Positions 37,184 through 47,679 are shown, numbered from the stretch's first letter. The stretch is DNA of 64,000 nucleotides from Flavobacterium lipolyticum (GCF_020905335.1 NZ_JAJJMN010000001.1:2852001-2916000); one strand, 5' to 3'. Notes: a model not told the origin generated them from the letters alone. Numbers and translations: made by a program.

Positions 37184-38629
37184 TTAATTCATTTCGGAAT
37201 ATCCAACAGCTTTTCCTTTTAAGGTACCTGAGGTACAGCTTTCGATTTTTACATTTACAAAGTCTCCAATTTTATAATCTTCTTTTGGGAAAACTACCGT
37301 TATGCTTTGCGAATTTCTTCCTGAGAATTCTTCTTTTGATTTTTTTGAAACTTTCTCTACCAGAACTTCTACAACCTGTCCAACAAATTCTTCGCTTCTA
37401 AACCAGGCATGTTTTTGCTGTAGGTCAACGATTTCCTGTAATCTTCTGGCTTTGGTTTCTTCAGCAACATCATCTTCCATTTTTCTTCCTGCCAAAGTTC
37501 CGGGACGCTCAGAGTACGAATACATATAACCGAAATTATATTTCACATATTCCATTAAGCTCATAGTGTCCTGGTGATCTTGTTCGGTTTCTGTTGGAAA
37601 ACCGGCAATCATATCTTGTGAAATCGACGCATTCGGAATGATTGCTCTGATTTTATCAATCAAAGTCATGTATTCTTCACGAGTGTGCAGACGATTCATT
37701 TCTTTTAAAATTCTGTTACTTCCCGACTGAACCGGTAAGTGAATGTGTTTGCAGATATTAGGATGTTTGGCAATAACGTGCAGTACACTCTCATGCATAT
37801 CCTGTGGATTTGAAGTCGAAAAACGAATGCGCATTTTTGGAAACCCAACGGCAACCATTTCCAGCAACTGATCGAAATCAACGGCTGTTGCTTTTTGCAT
37901 TTCAGAAGCATTTACAAAATCCTTCTTTAATCCGCCGCCATACCAAAGATAACTGTCTACATTTTGCCCTAAAAGAGTAATTTCTTTAAAGCCTTTGCTC
38001 CATAGATCCTGAATTTCATTCATGATGCTTTGTGGTTCACGGCTGCGTTCACGTCCGCGTGTAAAAGGTACAACGCAAAAGGTACACATGTTATCACAGC
38101 CTCGGGTAATCGAAACCAGAGCAGTAATACCGTTACTCATCAAACGAACAGGTGAGATATCTCCGTACGTTTCTTCTTTGGATAAAATTACATTGATGGC
38201 GTCACGTCCCTCTTCAACTTCCGCTAATAAATTCGGCAGATCTTTGTAAGCATCAGGTCCAACGACAAGATCGACTATTTTCTCTTCCTCTAAAAATTGA
38301 CTTTTCAAACGTTCGGCCATACAGCCCAGAACGCCCACTTTCATTTTCGGATTGATACGCTTTACAGCATTATATTTTTCCAGACGTTTGCGAATAGTCT
38401 GTTCTGCCTTGTCTCGAATCGAGCAGGTGTTTACCAGAACCAAATCGGCGTCTTCAAGAGTTTGTGTGGTGTTAAATCCGTTTTCAGATAAAATGGAAGC
38501 TACAATTTCACTGTCCGAAAAATTCATCGCACAACCGTAACTTTCAATAAAAAGCTTTTTAGTATTCTCAGGTTTGTTTTCCAAAACGAGACTTTCGCCT
38601 TGTTTACTTTCCTCAATAATCTTTTCCAT
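37184..38629 (-). CDS. miaB: MiaB, tRNA ms2i6A methylthiotransferase
   Basis: A 481-residue radical SAM enzyme that adds a methylthio group to i6A37 in tRNAs. The N-terminal UPF0004 domain has three cluster cysteines (SYGCAMN, NTCSIRD, LGCMAERL), the radical SAM domain has CDNMCTFC, and the C-terminus has a TRAM domain (VEVLVEKVSKKSKEEFSGR). Length and order match MiaB rather than RimO or MtaB. Confidence 0.95.
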   Translation of the reverse strand: MEKIIEESKQGESLVLENKPENTKKLFIESYGCAMNFSDSEIVASILSENGFNTTQTLEDADLVLVNTCSIRDKAEQTIRKRLEKYNAVKRINPKMKVGVLGCMAERLKSQFLEEEKIVDLVVGPDAYKDLPNLLAEVEEGRDAINVILSKEETYGDISPVRLMSNGITALVSITRGCDNMCTFCVVPFTRGRERSREPQSIMNEIQDLWSKGFKEITLLGQNVDSYLWYGGGLKKDFVNASEMQKATAVDFDQLLEMVAVGFPKMRIRFSTSNPQDMHESVLHVIAKHPNICKHIHLPVQSGSNRILKEMNRLHTREEYMTLIDKIRAIIPNASISQDMIAGFPTETEQDHQDTMSLMEYVKYNFGYMYSYSERPGTLAGRKMEDDVAEETKARRLQEIVDLQQKHAWFRSEEFVGQVVEVLVEKVSKKSKEEFSGRNSQSITVVFPKEDYKIGDFVNVKIESCTSGTLKGKAVGYSEMN

Positions 38630-38646
38630 TGTATAATTTCAAAGTG

Positions 38647-38678
38647 CAAAGATAATGTAAATGGAGGGAATGTGACAA
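38647..38678 (-). promoter_or_regulatory. Promoter of miaB
   Basis: On the minus strand TATCTTTG (38647-38654) is 21 bases from TTG (38676-38678), matching the Bacteroidota pattern. It is about 18 bases from the miaB start. Confidence 0.7.
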
Positions 38679-38708
38679 GATGGCAGAGAAAAGATTTTTG
38701 ATTTTACT

Positions 38709-38780
38709 ACGATTAGGATTTGCAATTAACATTCAACAATCTGCAATCTAAAATCTGCGATCTACAATCCAAAATCTATA
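38709..38780. repeat. Word repeats between miaB and topA
   Basis: Tandem variants of caatctgcaatctaaaatct fill this part of the gap. The words resemble those of cassette B arms and of 63880-63920. No gene is seen. Confidence 0.5.
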
Positions 38781-38867
38781 CCTATATATGTATAAAGTGA
38801 GATTACAGATAAATCTGCAATTTTAGGAAACATAATACTAAAATAAATCAAAAATGAGTTCGCGCAG

Positions 38868-38896
38868 TTGATATTTAAAAAAAATAGATACTTTTG
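38868..38896 (+). promoter_or_regulatory. Promoter of topA
   Basis: TTG at 38868-38870 and TACTTTTG at 38889-38896 are 18 bases apart, a good match to the Bacteroidota -33/-7 promoter. The start codon lies 18 bases after the -7 box. Confidence 0.75.
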
Positions 38897-38914
38897 TTGC
38901 AGAAAAATAGAGCA

Positions 38915-41449
38915 ATGGCAAAGAATTTAGTAATAGTGGAGTCCCCTGCAAAGGCGAAAACGATAGAGAAATTTTTAGGAAGTGATTTTCAGGTAGAGTC
39001 AAGTTACGGTCACATAGCGGACTTACCATCAAAGGAAATAGGAGTGGATGTTGAGAATGGTTTTAAACCTAAATATGAAGTCTCTTCGGATAAAAAAGCC
39101 CTGGTAAGCAAGCTGAAAACACTATCTAAGAATGCCGATATGGTTTGGTTAGCGAGCGATGAGGACCGCGAGGGGGAAGCTATTTCTTGGCACCTGGCGG
39201 AAGAATTGAAACTGGATACTAAAAAAACCAAAAGAATTGTTTTTCACGAAATTACAAAGACTGCGATTCTTAAAGCAATCGACAATCCAAGAGAAATAGA
39301 TTATAATCTGGTAAACGCACAACAGGCACGTCGTGTTTTGGATCGTTTAGTTGGTTATGAGTTGTCTCCGGTATTGTGGAGAAAAATTAAAGGAGGTTTG
39401 TCTGCCGGTCGTGTACAATCCGTTTCTGTTCGTTTGATCGTAGAACGTGAACGTGAAATTCAGAACTTTAATGCGGTAGCAACTTACTCCATTGTTGCAG
39501 AATTTGTAAATGAGGCAGGTAAAGCTTTTAAAGCGAAATTGCCAAAGAACTTTAATACTAAAAAAGAAGCCGAAGATTTTTTAACTAAAAATATCGGATC
39601 TCAATATCAGGTAGCCGATTTAGAAACGAAGCCTACCAAAAAATCACCAACTGCACCTTTTACGACTTCGACCCTGCAACAGGAGGCGGCGAGAAAATTG
39701 TATTTGCCGGTTGGAATCACCATGCAGTTAGCACAACGTTTGTACGAGGCCGGATTGATTACCTATATGAGAACAGATAGCGTGAATCTTTCTGCTGAGG
39801 CTATGAGTGCTGCTGAGGCTGAAATTATAAAATCATACGGGAAAGAGTTTTCTAAACCGAGAACTTTTGCCAATAAAAATAAAGGAGCTCAGGAAGCACA
39901 CGAGGCAATCCGTCCTACCGATATGTCTCGTCATACGGTGAATATCGACCGCGATCAGGCTCGTTTGTATGATTTGATCTGGAAAAGAACATTGGCCTCA
40001 CAAATGAGTGATGCGCAATTGGAAAGAACCAATGTAAAAATCGAAGCAAACAATCATGATGAGATTTTTACAGCTTCAGGAGAAGTTTTACTTTTTGAAG
40101 GATTCTTAAAAGTATACTTAGAAGGACATGATGATGATGAGGAAGAGCAAGAGGGAATGTTACCGGCTTTGAAAGTAAACGAAAAATTAGCAAACAATTA
40201 TATTACAGCAACCGAAAGGTATTCAAGACCTCCGGCGCGTTATACAGAGGCTTCTCTGGTGAAGAAATTAGAAGAATTAGGAATCGGGCGTCCGTCTACC
40301 TATGCGCCAACAATTTCTACCATTATCAACAGAAACTATGTTGAAAAGGGAACTCTGGAAGGACAGGAACGTAATTATACGCAACTGACCTTGCAAAATA
40401 GTAAAGTGGGAGAGAAGCTGTTAAAAGAAAATACAGGTTCCGATAAAGGGAAACTGGTTCCAACAGATATCGGAACAATTGTTACTGATTTCTTAGTGAA
40501 GAACTTTGGGAATATTCTGGACTATAACTTTACGGCAAAAGTAGAACAGGATTTTGATGAAATTGCCGAAGGAAATATTGACTGGGCAACCATGATGCAG
40601 GAGTTCTACAATAAATTCCATCCAAATGTAAAAGAAGTTGAGGCGAATGCTGAGCGTGAAAGCGGAGAGAGAATTTTAGGAAAAGATGCTGACGGAAGAC
40701 AAGTTTCAGTTCGTTTAGGAAAATTTGGCCCAATGGCTCAGATTGGAGAAGCGGACGACGAAGATAAAAAATTCGCCAGTTTAATGGCCGATCAAAATAT
40801 CGGAAGTATTACACTGGAAGATGCTTTGAATTTGTTTTTACTTCCTAAAAGTTTAGGTGAATACAAAGGAGAAGAAGTGGAAGTGAGTAACGGTCGTTAC
40901 GGTCCATACGTACGTCATGGAAGTGTTTTTATTTCGTTGCCAAGAGGAGAAGATCCTTTAAGTGTATCAAAAGAAAGAGCACAGGAACTGATCGATGAAA
41001 AAGCACTTGCAGATGCACCAATTGCAACGTATAAAGGCGAACCGGTTCAAAAAGGAGTGGGACGTTTTGGTCCGTTTATTAAATGGAATGGTCTTTTTGT
41101 GAACGTAAGCAAGAAGTATAATTTTGATAATTTATCGCAGGCAGATGTTGAGGAATTAATTGAAGATAAATTACAGAAGAATATTGATAAAGTGCTTCAC
41201 AACTGGGAAGAAGAAGGAATTTTGGTTGAAAAGGCGCGTTGGGGTCGCTCTGTAATCACAAAAGGAAAAATCAAAATTGAACTGAGTAAAGAGGTTGATG
41301 CTACGAAATTAACATTGGAAGAAGTTCAGGAAATGATTGCCAAAAAAACACCGACTAAAAAAACACCGGCTAAAAAAGCGACAACCGCAAAGAAAGCTAC
41401 AACTGCAAAAAAAGCACCTGCTAAAAAACCAGCTGCAAAAAAGAAATAA
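38915..41449 (+). CDS. topA: DNA topoisomerase I
   Basis: An 844-residue type IA topoisomerase that relaxes negative supercoils. The TOPRIM domain (LVIVESPAKAKTIEKFLG, then ASDEDREGEAISWHLA) is at the N-terminus; the catalytic Tyr is Y284 in GLITYMRTDS. Cys4 zinc ribbons are absent; instead there are C-terminal repeats of the GRYGPYVRHG / GRFGPFIKWNG type. The last 35 residues are a Lys/Ala/Thr-rich, histone-like basic tail. ATG 38915 is chosen over 38894 because the family starts MAKNLVIVES. Confidence 0.97.
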   Translation: MAKNLVIVESPAKAKTIEKFLGSDFQVESSYGHIADLPSKEIGVDVENGFKPKYEVSSDKKALVSKLKTLSKNADMVWLASDEDREGEAISWHLAEELKLDTKKTKRIVFHEITKTAILKAIDNPREIDYNLVNAQQARRVLDRLVGYELSPVLWRKIKGGLSAGRVQSVSVRLIVEREREIQNFNAVATYSIVAEFVNEAGKAFKAKLPKNFNTKKEAEDFLTKNIGSQYQVADLETKPTKKSPTAPFTTSTLQQEAARKLYLPVGITMQLAQRLYEAGLITYMRTDSVNLSAEAMSAAEAEIIKSYGKEFSKPRTFANKNKGAQEAHEAIRPTDMSRHTVNIDRDQARLYDLIWKRTLASQMSDAQLERTNVKIEANNHDEIFTASGEVLLFEGFLKVYLEGHDDDEEEQEGMLPALKVNEKLANNYITATERYSRPPARYTEASLVKKLEELGIGRPSTYAPTISTIINRNYVEKGTLEGQERNYTQLTLQNSKVGEKLLKENTGSDKGKLVPTDIGTIVTDFLVKNFGNILDYNFTAKVEQDFDEIAEGNIDWATMMQEFYNKFHPNVKEVEANAERESGERILGKDADGRQVSVRLGKFGPMAQIGEADDEDKKFASLMADQNIGSITLEDALNLFLLPKSLGEYKGEEVEVSNGRYGPYVRHGSVFISLPRGEDPLSVSKERAQELIDEKALADAPIATYKGEPVQKGVGRFGPFIKWNGLFVNVSKKYNFDNLSQADVEELIEDKLQKNIDKVLHNWEEEGILVEKARWGRSVITKGKIKIELSKEVDATKLTLEEVQEMIAKKTPTKKTPAKKATTAKKATTAKKAPAKKPAAKKK

Positions 41450-41452
41450 AGA

Positions 41453-42604
41453 ATGGAGTTTGATTTTTTAGAGCCACTTAACGACGGGATTTTAAAATTT
41501 ATTAGTTCGTTGTCTTCGCAGGAGTTGGGAAGTAAGATAGTTTTGCATACTGAGGATCAGTTTCCGGATATCAGTAAAATCAATATTGCGATTATTGGTG
41601 TTTTAGAAGATCGTCGTAATGAAGATTCAATTAACATTGTTAATCTGAATGCCGTTCGTAAAAAATTGTATGGGATGTTTCCAGGAAACTGGGATGCTTC
41701 GATTGGCGATTTGGGAGATATTCTCGCAGGAAATTCTGTAGAAGACACTTATTTTGCTTTAAAGCGAGTAACATCTACTTTAATTAAGAACAAAGTGATT
41801 CCTATAGTTCTTGGGGGTTCACAGGATTTAACCTATGCTTTATATCGTGCCTATGACGATTTAGAGCAAATGGTGAATATGGTTGCTGTGGATAATAAGT
41901 TTGATTTTGGTAAAGAGAATGAAACGGTTTCAGCTAATTCTTATTTGACTAAAATTATTATCGACGAGCCTAATAATCTTTTTAATTACTGCAACATTGG
42001 TTATCAGACTTATTACAATTCACAAGAAGAAATTGATCTGATTGAAAAATTGTTTTTTGATGCCTATCGTTTAGGGGAAATCTCCAATAAGATTGCATTG
42101 GCAGAGCCAGTTTTTAGAGATGCTGATTTGGTTAGTATCGATTTGAATTCAGTAAAATCTTCAGCTTCAGGAAATATGGTTTCATTTGAGCCAAACGGTT
42201 TCAATGGAAAAGAAATATGTTCACTGGCAAGGTATGCCGGAATAAGTGATAAAGTTTCCAGTTTTGGAATTTTTAATCACAATAGTACAGTACCTGAAGC
42301 TAGTATCATTGCACAAATAGTATGGTATTTTATTGAAGGATATCATTATAGGTCTAAGGAATATCCATTTGGTAGTAGAGCAACGTACTTAAAATATATT
42401 GTTCCTCTTGAAGAGGAAGAATTGATCTTCTATAAAAGTGATAAAACAGACCGTTGGTGGATTGAAATTCCGTTTGAATCAAATGGTCACAATAAATTAA
42501 AGAGAAATACGTTATTACCGTGTTCTTACGATGAGTATTTGAGTGCTTGTAATCAGGAATTGCCTGAAAGGTGGTGGAAAGCGCAACGAAAAAATGCTTT
42601 GTAA
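41453..42604 (+). CDS. Arginase-fold protein lacking metal ligands
   Basis: A 383-residue protein with the arginase/formimidoylglutamase fold, three bases after topA. The usual manganese ligands are missing: the GGDH motif reads GGSQ (IVLGGSQDLTYAL), the DAHxD motif reads VDNKFDF, and the SxDxDxxDP motif reads SIDLNSVKSS. It is therefore probably not a working ureohydrolase and may have a structural or regulatory role. In flavobacteria this gene sits upstream of gldK. Confidence 0.85.
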   Translation: MEFDFLEPLNDGILKFISSLSSQELGSKIVLHTEDQFPDISKINIAIIGVLEDRRNEDSINIVNLNAVRKKLYGMFPGNWDASIGDLGDILAGNSVEDTYFALKRVTSTLIKNKVIPIVLGGSQDLTYALYRAYDDLEQMVNMVAVDNKFDFGKENETVSANSYLTKIIIDEPNNLFNYCNIGYQTYYNSQEEIDLIEKLFFDAYRLGEISNKIALAEPVFRDADLVSIDLNSVKSSASGNMVSFEPNGFNGKEICSLARYAGISDKVSSFGIFNHNSTVPEASIIAQIVWYFIEGYHYRSKEYPFGSRATYLKYIVPLEEEELIFYKSDKTDRWWIEIPFESNGHNKLKRNTLLPCSYDEYLSACNQELPERWWKAQRKNAL

Positions 42605-42867
42605 AATGAAATTTTAGCAGAAATTTTATTTTTTTTGCATTTCTGAAATAGTGTTAAATAATATTAGTAAGATAAGTAGCACAGTAACTGATAAATAACG
42701 TCTTACGTCGATTTTTTGTGTTAGTTTATCGATGAAATATTTTTTTTTTATTTTATTTAACATTATTTTTGACCGATAAAATAAATTTCGCAACTAGTAT
42801 TGTTTTTTAGATAAATAATAAATACGTTTACGGACTTATAATAATGAATAGATAATCCCAAATTTAT

Positions 42868-44268
42868 ATGAAGAAGTTTATTGCATTTGCAACAATGTTA
42901 ACACTGGTAATTGGCTGTGGTAAGTCAGGTGACAAAGGTGAGTTGGTAGGTGTTACAGGAGGTAAATGGCACCCTGAGAAGCCTTATGGAATGACATTAG
43001 TTCCTGGTGGATCTTTTATTATGGGTAAATCAGATGCTGATTTAGCTAATGTGGAGGATGCTCCTACTAGGACGGTGACAGTTCGTTCATTTTATATGGA
43101 TGAAACAGAGATTACCAATAGTGAGTACCGTCAATTTGTAGAGTGGGTAAAAGACTCTACAATGAGAGTTCGTTTGGCTATTTTAGCTGATGAAACAGGT
43201 CAAAAACCTGCAGGTGATTCTAAAGGTAAAAAAGGCGGAAGTATTGCTGATTTTGCATTTAATGATTCAGATCCGGAAAAAATGACTGCATATGACAAAT
43301 ATATGTATGATAACTACTACAGTGTAGGAACGAAAGATGATCCTTATGCAGGTAGAAAATTAAACAAAAAAGTAAAGTTAATTAAAGATACAAAAGCTTA
43401 CCCGGATGAGTATTATACTGAGGTAATGGATTCTATGTATTTGCCAATTGAAGAGTCTTACAATGGTTTAAGAACAATTGATGTAAACAAATTGAAATTC
43501 CGTTATTCCTGGATGGATATTCAGGCTGCAGCGAAAGCTAAAGTTGGAAAAAGAAAAGACTTCGTTAAAACGGAACAAGTAAGTGTTTATCCTGATACAA
43601 CAGTTTGGATTAAAGATTTTGCTTATTCTTATAATGAGCCAATGCATAACGACTATTTCTGGCATAAAGCTTATGGAGACTATCCAGTAGTAGGGGTAAC
43701 CTGGAAACAGGCAAAAGCATTCTGCGCATGGAGAACTTTGAATAAAAACGGTTATATTAAATCTAAGAAAAAAGGACGTGACTTAGTAAATGCTTTCAGA
43801 TTGCCAACAGAGGCAGAATGGGAATATGCTGCAAGAGGAGGTCTGGAATCAGCTACTTACCCTTGGGGAGGTCCTTATACAAAAAGCGACAGAGGTTGTT
43901 TCTTAGCAAACTTCAAACCAAGCAGAGGAGATTATGCGGCTGACGAAGCATTGTATACTGTTGAAGCTAAATCTTATGAAGTTAATGGTTATGGTTTATA
44001 CAACATGGCAGGAAACGTTTCTGAGTGGACCGATTCAGCTTATAATCCAAATGCATACGAGTATGTTTCTACAATGAACCCTAACGTAATTGACGGGAAC
44101 AATCAAAGAAAAGTAGTTCGTGGAGGTTCTTGGAAAGACGTTGCTTATTTCCTACAGGTAAGCACACGTGATCACGAATATGCTGATTCTGCCAGAAGTT
44201 ATATTGGTTTCAGAACTGTACAAGATTACATGGGAACTCAGGCAACTGGTGGTAAGAAGAAAAAGTAA
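42868..44268 (+). CDS. gldK: GldK, gliding/type IX secretion lipoprotein
   Basis: A 466-residue lipoprotein with lipobox VIGC (C17). It carries a formylglycine-generating-enzyme/sulfatase-modifying domain from about residue 40 (MTLVPGGSFIMG, then FRLPTEAEWEYAARGG and NVSEWTDSAY). In the type IX secretion system GldK forms, with GldN, the periplasmic ring under the outer membrane; the enzymatic activity of the fold is probably not used. It is first of the gldKLMNO run. Confidence 0.96.
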   Translation: MKKFIAFATMLTLVIGCGKSGDKGELVGVTGGKWHPEKPYGMTLVPGGSFIMGKSDADLANVEDAPTRTVTVRSFYMDETEITNSEYRQFVEWVKDSTMRVRLAILADETGQKPAGDSKGKKGGSIADFAFNDSDPEKMTAYDKYMYDNYYSVGTKDDPYAGRKLNKKVKLIKDTKAYPDEYYTEVMDSMYLPIEESYNGLRTIDVNKLKFRYSWMDIQAAAKAKVGKRKDFVKTEQVSVYPDTTVWIKDFAYSYNEPMHNDYFWHKAYGDYPVVGVTWKQAKAFCAWRTLNKNGYIKSKKKGRDLVNAFRLPTEAEWEYAARGGLESATYPWGGPYTKSDRGCFLANFKPSRGDYAADEALYTVEAKSYEVNGYGLYNMAGNVSEWTDSAYNPNAYEYVSTMNPNVIDGNNQRKVVRGGSWKDVAYFLQVSTRDHEYADSARSYIGFRTVQDYMGTQATGGKKKK

Positions 44269-44345
44269 TTATCGAATTAATTAAAATCAAATAAGTAAAC
44301 CAAATCAACAAATCTATTTTAAATTAAAACCTAAAAAAAAGTATT

Positions 44346-44993
44346 ATGGCATTATTAAGTAAAAAAGCAATGAATTTCGCTTATGGTATGGGAGCGGCAG
44401 TAGTAATTATTGGAGCATTATTCAAAATTACTCACTTTGAGATTGGACCATTAACAGGAACTGTTATGTTATCGATTGGATTGGTAACTGAGGCGTTAAT
44501 CTTTGCTCTTTCTGCTTTCGAACCAGTTGAAGACGAATTAGACTGGACTCTTGTTTACCCTGAATTAGCGAATGGTCAGGCTAGAAAAAAAGCTGACAAA
44601 GTTGAGGCACCATCTGACGCCCAAGGATTATTGTCTCAAAAATTAGATGCAATGTTGAAAGATGCTAAAATTGACGGAGAGTTAATGGCAAGCTTAGGAA
44701 ACAGCATCAAAAATTTCGAAGGAGCTGCAAAAGCTATTTCTCCAACAGTTGATTCAATTGCAGGACAAAAGAAATATGCTGAAGAAATGTCTATGGCTGC
44801 TGCACAAATGGAATCATTAAACAGTTTATACAAAGTTCAATTAGAAAGTGCTTCTAGAAATGCACAAGCAAACAGCGAAATTGCTGAAAATGCTTCTAAA
44901 TTAAAAGAACAAATGCAATCTATGACTGCAAACATTGCTTCATTAAACAGTGTTTACGGTGGTATGCTTTCTGCAATGAGTAACAAAGGATAA
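44346..44993 (+). CDS. gldL: GldL, type IX secretion motor protein
   Basis: A 215-residue inner-membrane protein with two N-terminal membrane segments (about 10-29 and 37-57) and a long cytoplasmic helical part. GldL with GldM forms the proton-driven motor of the type IX secretion system. The acidic residue in the second hydrophobic segment (GLVTEALIF) fits the proton path. It lies 77 bases after gldK and 51 before gldM. Confidence 0.96.
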   Translation: MALLSKKAMNFAYGMGAAVVIIGALFKITHFEIGPLTGTVMLSIGLVTEALIFALSAFEPVEDELDWTLVYPELANGQARKKADKVEAPSDAQGLLSQKLDAMLKDAKIDGELMASLGNSIKNFEGAAKAISPTVDSIAGQKKYAEEMSMAAAQMESLNSLYKVQLESASRNAQANSEIAENASKLKEQMQSMTANIASLNSVYGGMLSAMSNKG

Positions 44994-45044
44994 TTAGTTT
45001 TTGACTATTATATTAAATTTATTAATAAGAACTAATTAGAAAAA

Positions 45045-46586
45045 ATGGCAGGAGGAAAATTAACCCCTAGACAGAAGATGATTAACCTGATGTATCTGGT
45101 TTTCATCGCAATGTTAGCAATGAACGTATCAAAAGAAGTTATATCTGCTTTTGGTTTGATGAATGAAAAATTTGAAGATGCAAATACTTCTTCAGTTACT
45201 ACAAATGCTGGTTTATTGACAGCTTTAGATCAGAAAGCTGCTGAAGCTAAAGGAGAATTCGCTATCGCTGCGGGAACTGCTCATAAAGTTGAAGCGATTA
45301 CAAAAGATTTTTATAGTTTTATCGGAGGTCTGAAAACTCAGGCTGTAAAAGGATTTGAAGTAGATAAAGAAACTGGAAAAATGCCTTATGAGTCTATGGA
45401 CAGAGGTGATAACATCGACGACTGGTTTACGGGAGATGGTTACACTAAAAAAGGAAATGAAATTATCGCTAAAATCGAGAAATACAAATCAGATATTAAA
45501 GCTGCTTTAGGTACAGATAAAAAATATGCTGATATTATTGCAGAGGTAGAGAAAAAATTTAATGTTTCTGATGTAAAAAATAAAGAAGGTATAAAAGAAA
45601 AATACTTAGCATACCACTTTAAAGGATTTCCTGCAATTGCTTCAGCTGCAAAACTTTCAGCTTGGCAAAATGATGTTCAAAAACTTGAAGCTGACGTTTA
45701 CAACCGTGCTTTAGGAAAAGCGGCTGTTGCTGCTGCTTCTTACAGCAATTATCAAGCGATTGTTGTTTTAGACAAAAACGCTTATTTCCAAGGAGAGAAA
45801 GTTACTGGAAAGGTAGTTTTAGGTCGTTACGACGAAAACACAAAACCAACTTCATTCCAAGGTCCTGGACAAATTGTTAACGGACAAGCGGTTATTTCGT
45901 TAACTGCAGGAGGTGTTGGAGAGCAAAATATTAATGGACAATTTACATTCTTAGAAGACGGTAAAAACATTCCACTTAAATTTGCCGGAAAATATGTTGT
46001 AGTACCAAGACCAAACTCTGCTACAATTTCTGCTGATAAAATGAACGTAGTATATAGAGGAGTTGTGAATCCAATCTCTGTATCGTTCGCTGGTGTTGAT
46101 GCAAACAAAATTGTTGCAAGTGCTCCAGGATTAGTATCTGCCGGAAAACCTGGAAAATATAACATGAACCCGGGTTCAGGTACTGAAGCTACTATTTCTG
46201 TTACTGGTACATTGCCAAACGGAGATAAAGTTACAGATAAGAAAACATTTAGAATTAAAGGTATTCCTGGACCAACTGGTACAATTAGAGGAGAAATGGG
46301 TGTTGTTAAAGGACCTAAATCGAACTTAGAAATTGCTACAATTGGTGCTAAATTACTTGATTTCGATTTCGAAGTTGGTTTAGATGTTGTTGGATTTAAT
46401 TTGAAAATTGCAGGACAACCTACAGTGGTTGTTAATGGTAACAGATTAAATGCACAATGTAAATCAGTTCTTGCAAGAGCTGGTAAAGGAGACCAGGTTA
46501 CTATTTCTGAAATTAAAACTAAACTTGTTGGAGCTGGTAGTTATTTATTGCCAAGAACTGCTCCGGTAATTTACGAAATACAATAA
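45045..46586 (+). CDS. gldM: GldM, type IX secretion motor shaft protein
   Basis: A 513-residue protein with a single N-terminal membrane helix (about 14-33, MINLMYLVFIAMLAMNV) and a large periplasmic part of a helical bundle followed by beta domains. GldM dimers couple the GldL motor to the GldK/GldN ring. The start MAGGKLTPRQKMINLMYLV is typical for the family. Confidence 0.97.
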   Translation: MAGGKLTPRQKMINLMYLVFIAMLAMNVSKEVISAFGLMNEKFEDANTSSVTTNAGLLTALDQKAAEAKGEFAIAAGTAHKVEAITKDFYSFIGGLKTQAVKGFEVDKETGKMPYESMDRGDNIDDWFTGDGYTKKGNEIIAKIEKYKSDIKAALGTDKKYADIIAEVEKKFNVSDVKNKEGIKEKYLAYHFKGFPAIASAAKLSAWQNDVQKLEADVYNRALGKAAVAAASYSNYQAIVVLDKNAYFQGEKVTGKVVLGRYDENTKPTSFQGPGQIVNGQAVISLTAGGVGEQNINGQFTFLEDGKNIPLKFAGKYVVVPRPNSATISADKMNVVYRGVVNPISVSFAGVDANKIVASAPGLVSAGKPGKYNMNPGSGTEATISVTGTLPNGDKVTDKKTFRIKGIPGPTGTIRGEMGVVKGPKSNLEIATIGAKLLDFDFEVGLDVVGFNLKIAGQPTVVVNGNRLNAQCKSVLARAGKGDQVTISEIKTKLVGAGSYLLPRTAPVIYEIQ

Positions 46587-46626
46587 TATAGTAGGTAAAA
46601 CTACTTCAATATCTTATAATGATATC

Positions 46627-47619
46627 ATGATGAAAGTAAGAAATTTTTTAATAGCTATTGTTTCTATCGCTGGAGGATTTTCTTCCTATGCGCAATCGAA
46701 TTTGCTTAATGCGAAAACACCGGCTCAGATAGGTCTTAAGACTCCTGCGCAACTTATTTCTGATAACGATAAGCCTTTAGCTTATGGTTATGTAGATGAT
46801 AGAGATATCTTAATGGGAAAAACTACTTGGGAGATCATTGATTTGAATGAAAAAATCAATTTTCCAATGTACTTTCCGGTTGATACGGCTAATATTGGTT
46901 CTGACAGACGTTCACTTTATGATGTTTTGACGAAAGCTGTTAAAAGCGGCAAAATAACTGAAGTATACAGCGACAGTTATTTCAATACTAAAAAATCTTT
47001 GAAAGATATTCAGGGTGCATTATCACGTATTGACACAACAGATGCAGGTAGAGAATTAATCAATCAATATCCGGACGACTACAAAACACGTGTTGTGAAG
47101 AAAAAAGTTGTGACTGGTACTGGTAAGAAAAAAGTAGTTTCTTATGTAGATGAAACGGTTGGTCCAACAAGAACGGTTCCAGCGGAGTATATTCTGAAAC
47201 AAGATTTAACTGCTGCAGATGTTACACAATATAAAATTAAAGGATACTGGTATTTCGACAAACGTCAAAGCGAATTGAAATATCGTTTGCTTGGAATTTG
47301 TCCAGTAACTCCGGATGTTTACACAATGAATAGTGACGAAAAAGATTATATTGAGTTGTTCTGGGTTTTCTTCCCTAACGCCAGAGAGGCGCTACACGAA
47401 GCAAAAGCATTCAACGATAATAACTCTGCACTTCCAATTTCATTCGATCAGATTTTGAATTCAAGACGTTTTAATGCGGTTGTCTATAAAGAAGAAAACT
47501 TGTACGGAGATCGTGAGATTAAAGATTACATGAAAGACAATGCACAAAATCAATTGTTAGAATCTGAAAGAGTAAAAGAGAAGATTCGTAACTTCGAACA
47601 AGATATGTGGAACTACTAA
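46627..47619 (+). CDS. gldN: GldN, type IX secretion ring protein
   Basis: A 330-residue exported protein with a signal peptide (residues 1 to about 23, ending SSYAQ). GldN binds GldK in the periplasmic ring of the type IX secretion system. ATG codons at 46627 and 46630 are both possible. A terminator with the stem aaaaactcttactaca follows. The next gene is a close paralogue. Confidence 0.96.
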   Translation: MMKVRNFLIAIVSIAGGFSSYAQSNLLNAKTPAQIGLKTPAQLISDNDKPLAYGYVDDRDILMGKTTWEIIDLNEKINFPMYFPVDTANIGSDRRSLYDVLTKAVKSGKITEVYSDSYFNTKKSLKDIQGALSRIDTTDAGRELINQYPDDYKTRVVKKKVVTGTGKKKVVSYVDETVGPTRTVPAEYILKQDLTAADVTQYKIKGYWYFDKRQSELKYRLLGICPVTPDVYTMNSDEKDYIELFWVFFPNAREALHEAKAFNDNNSALPISFDQILNSRRFNAVVYKEENLYGDREIKDYMKDNAQNQLLESERVKEKIRNFEQDMWNY

Positions 47620-47640
47620 GTATCTGAATAACAATATATG

Positions 47641-47679
47641 AAAAACTCTTACTACATTTGTAGTAAGAGTTTTTTTTTG
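47641..47679 (+). terminator. Terminator after gldN
   Basis: Near-perfect stem aaaaactcttactaca / tgtagtaagagttttt with a very short loop and a long T run. A closely similar terminator follows the paralogue at 48847. Confidence 0.9.
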
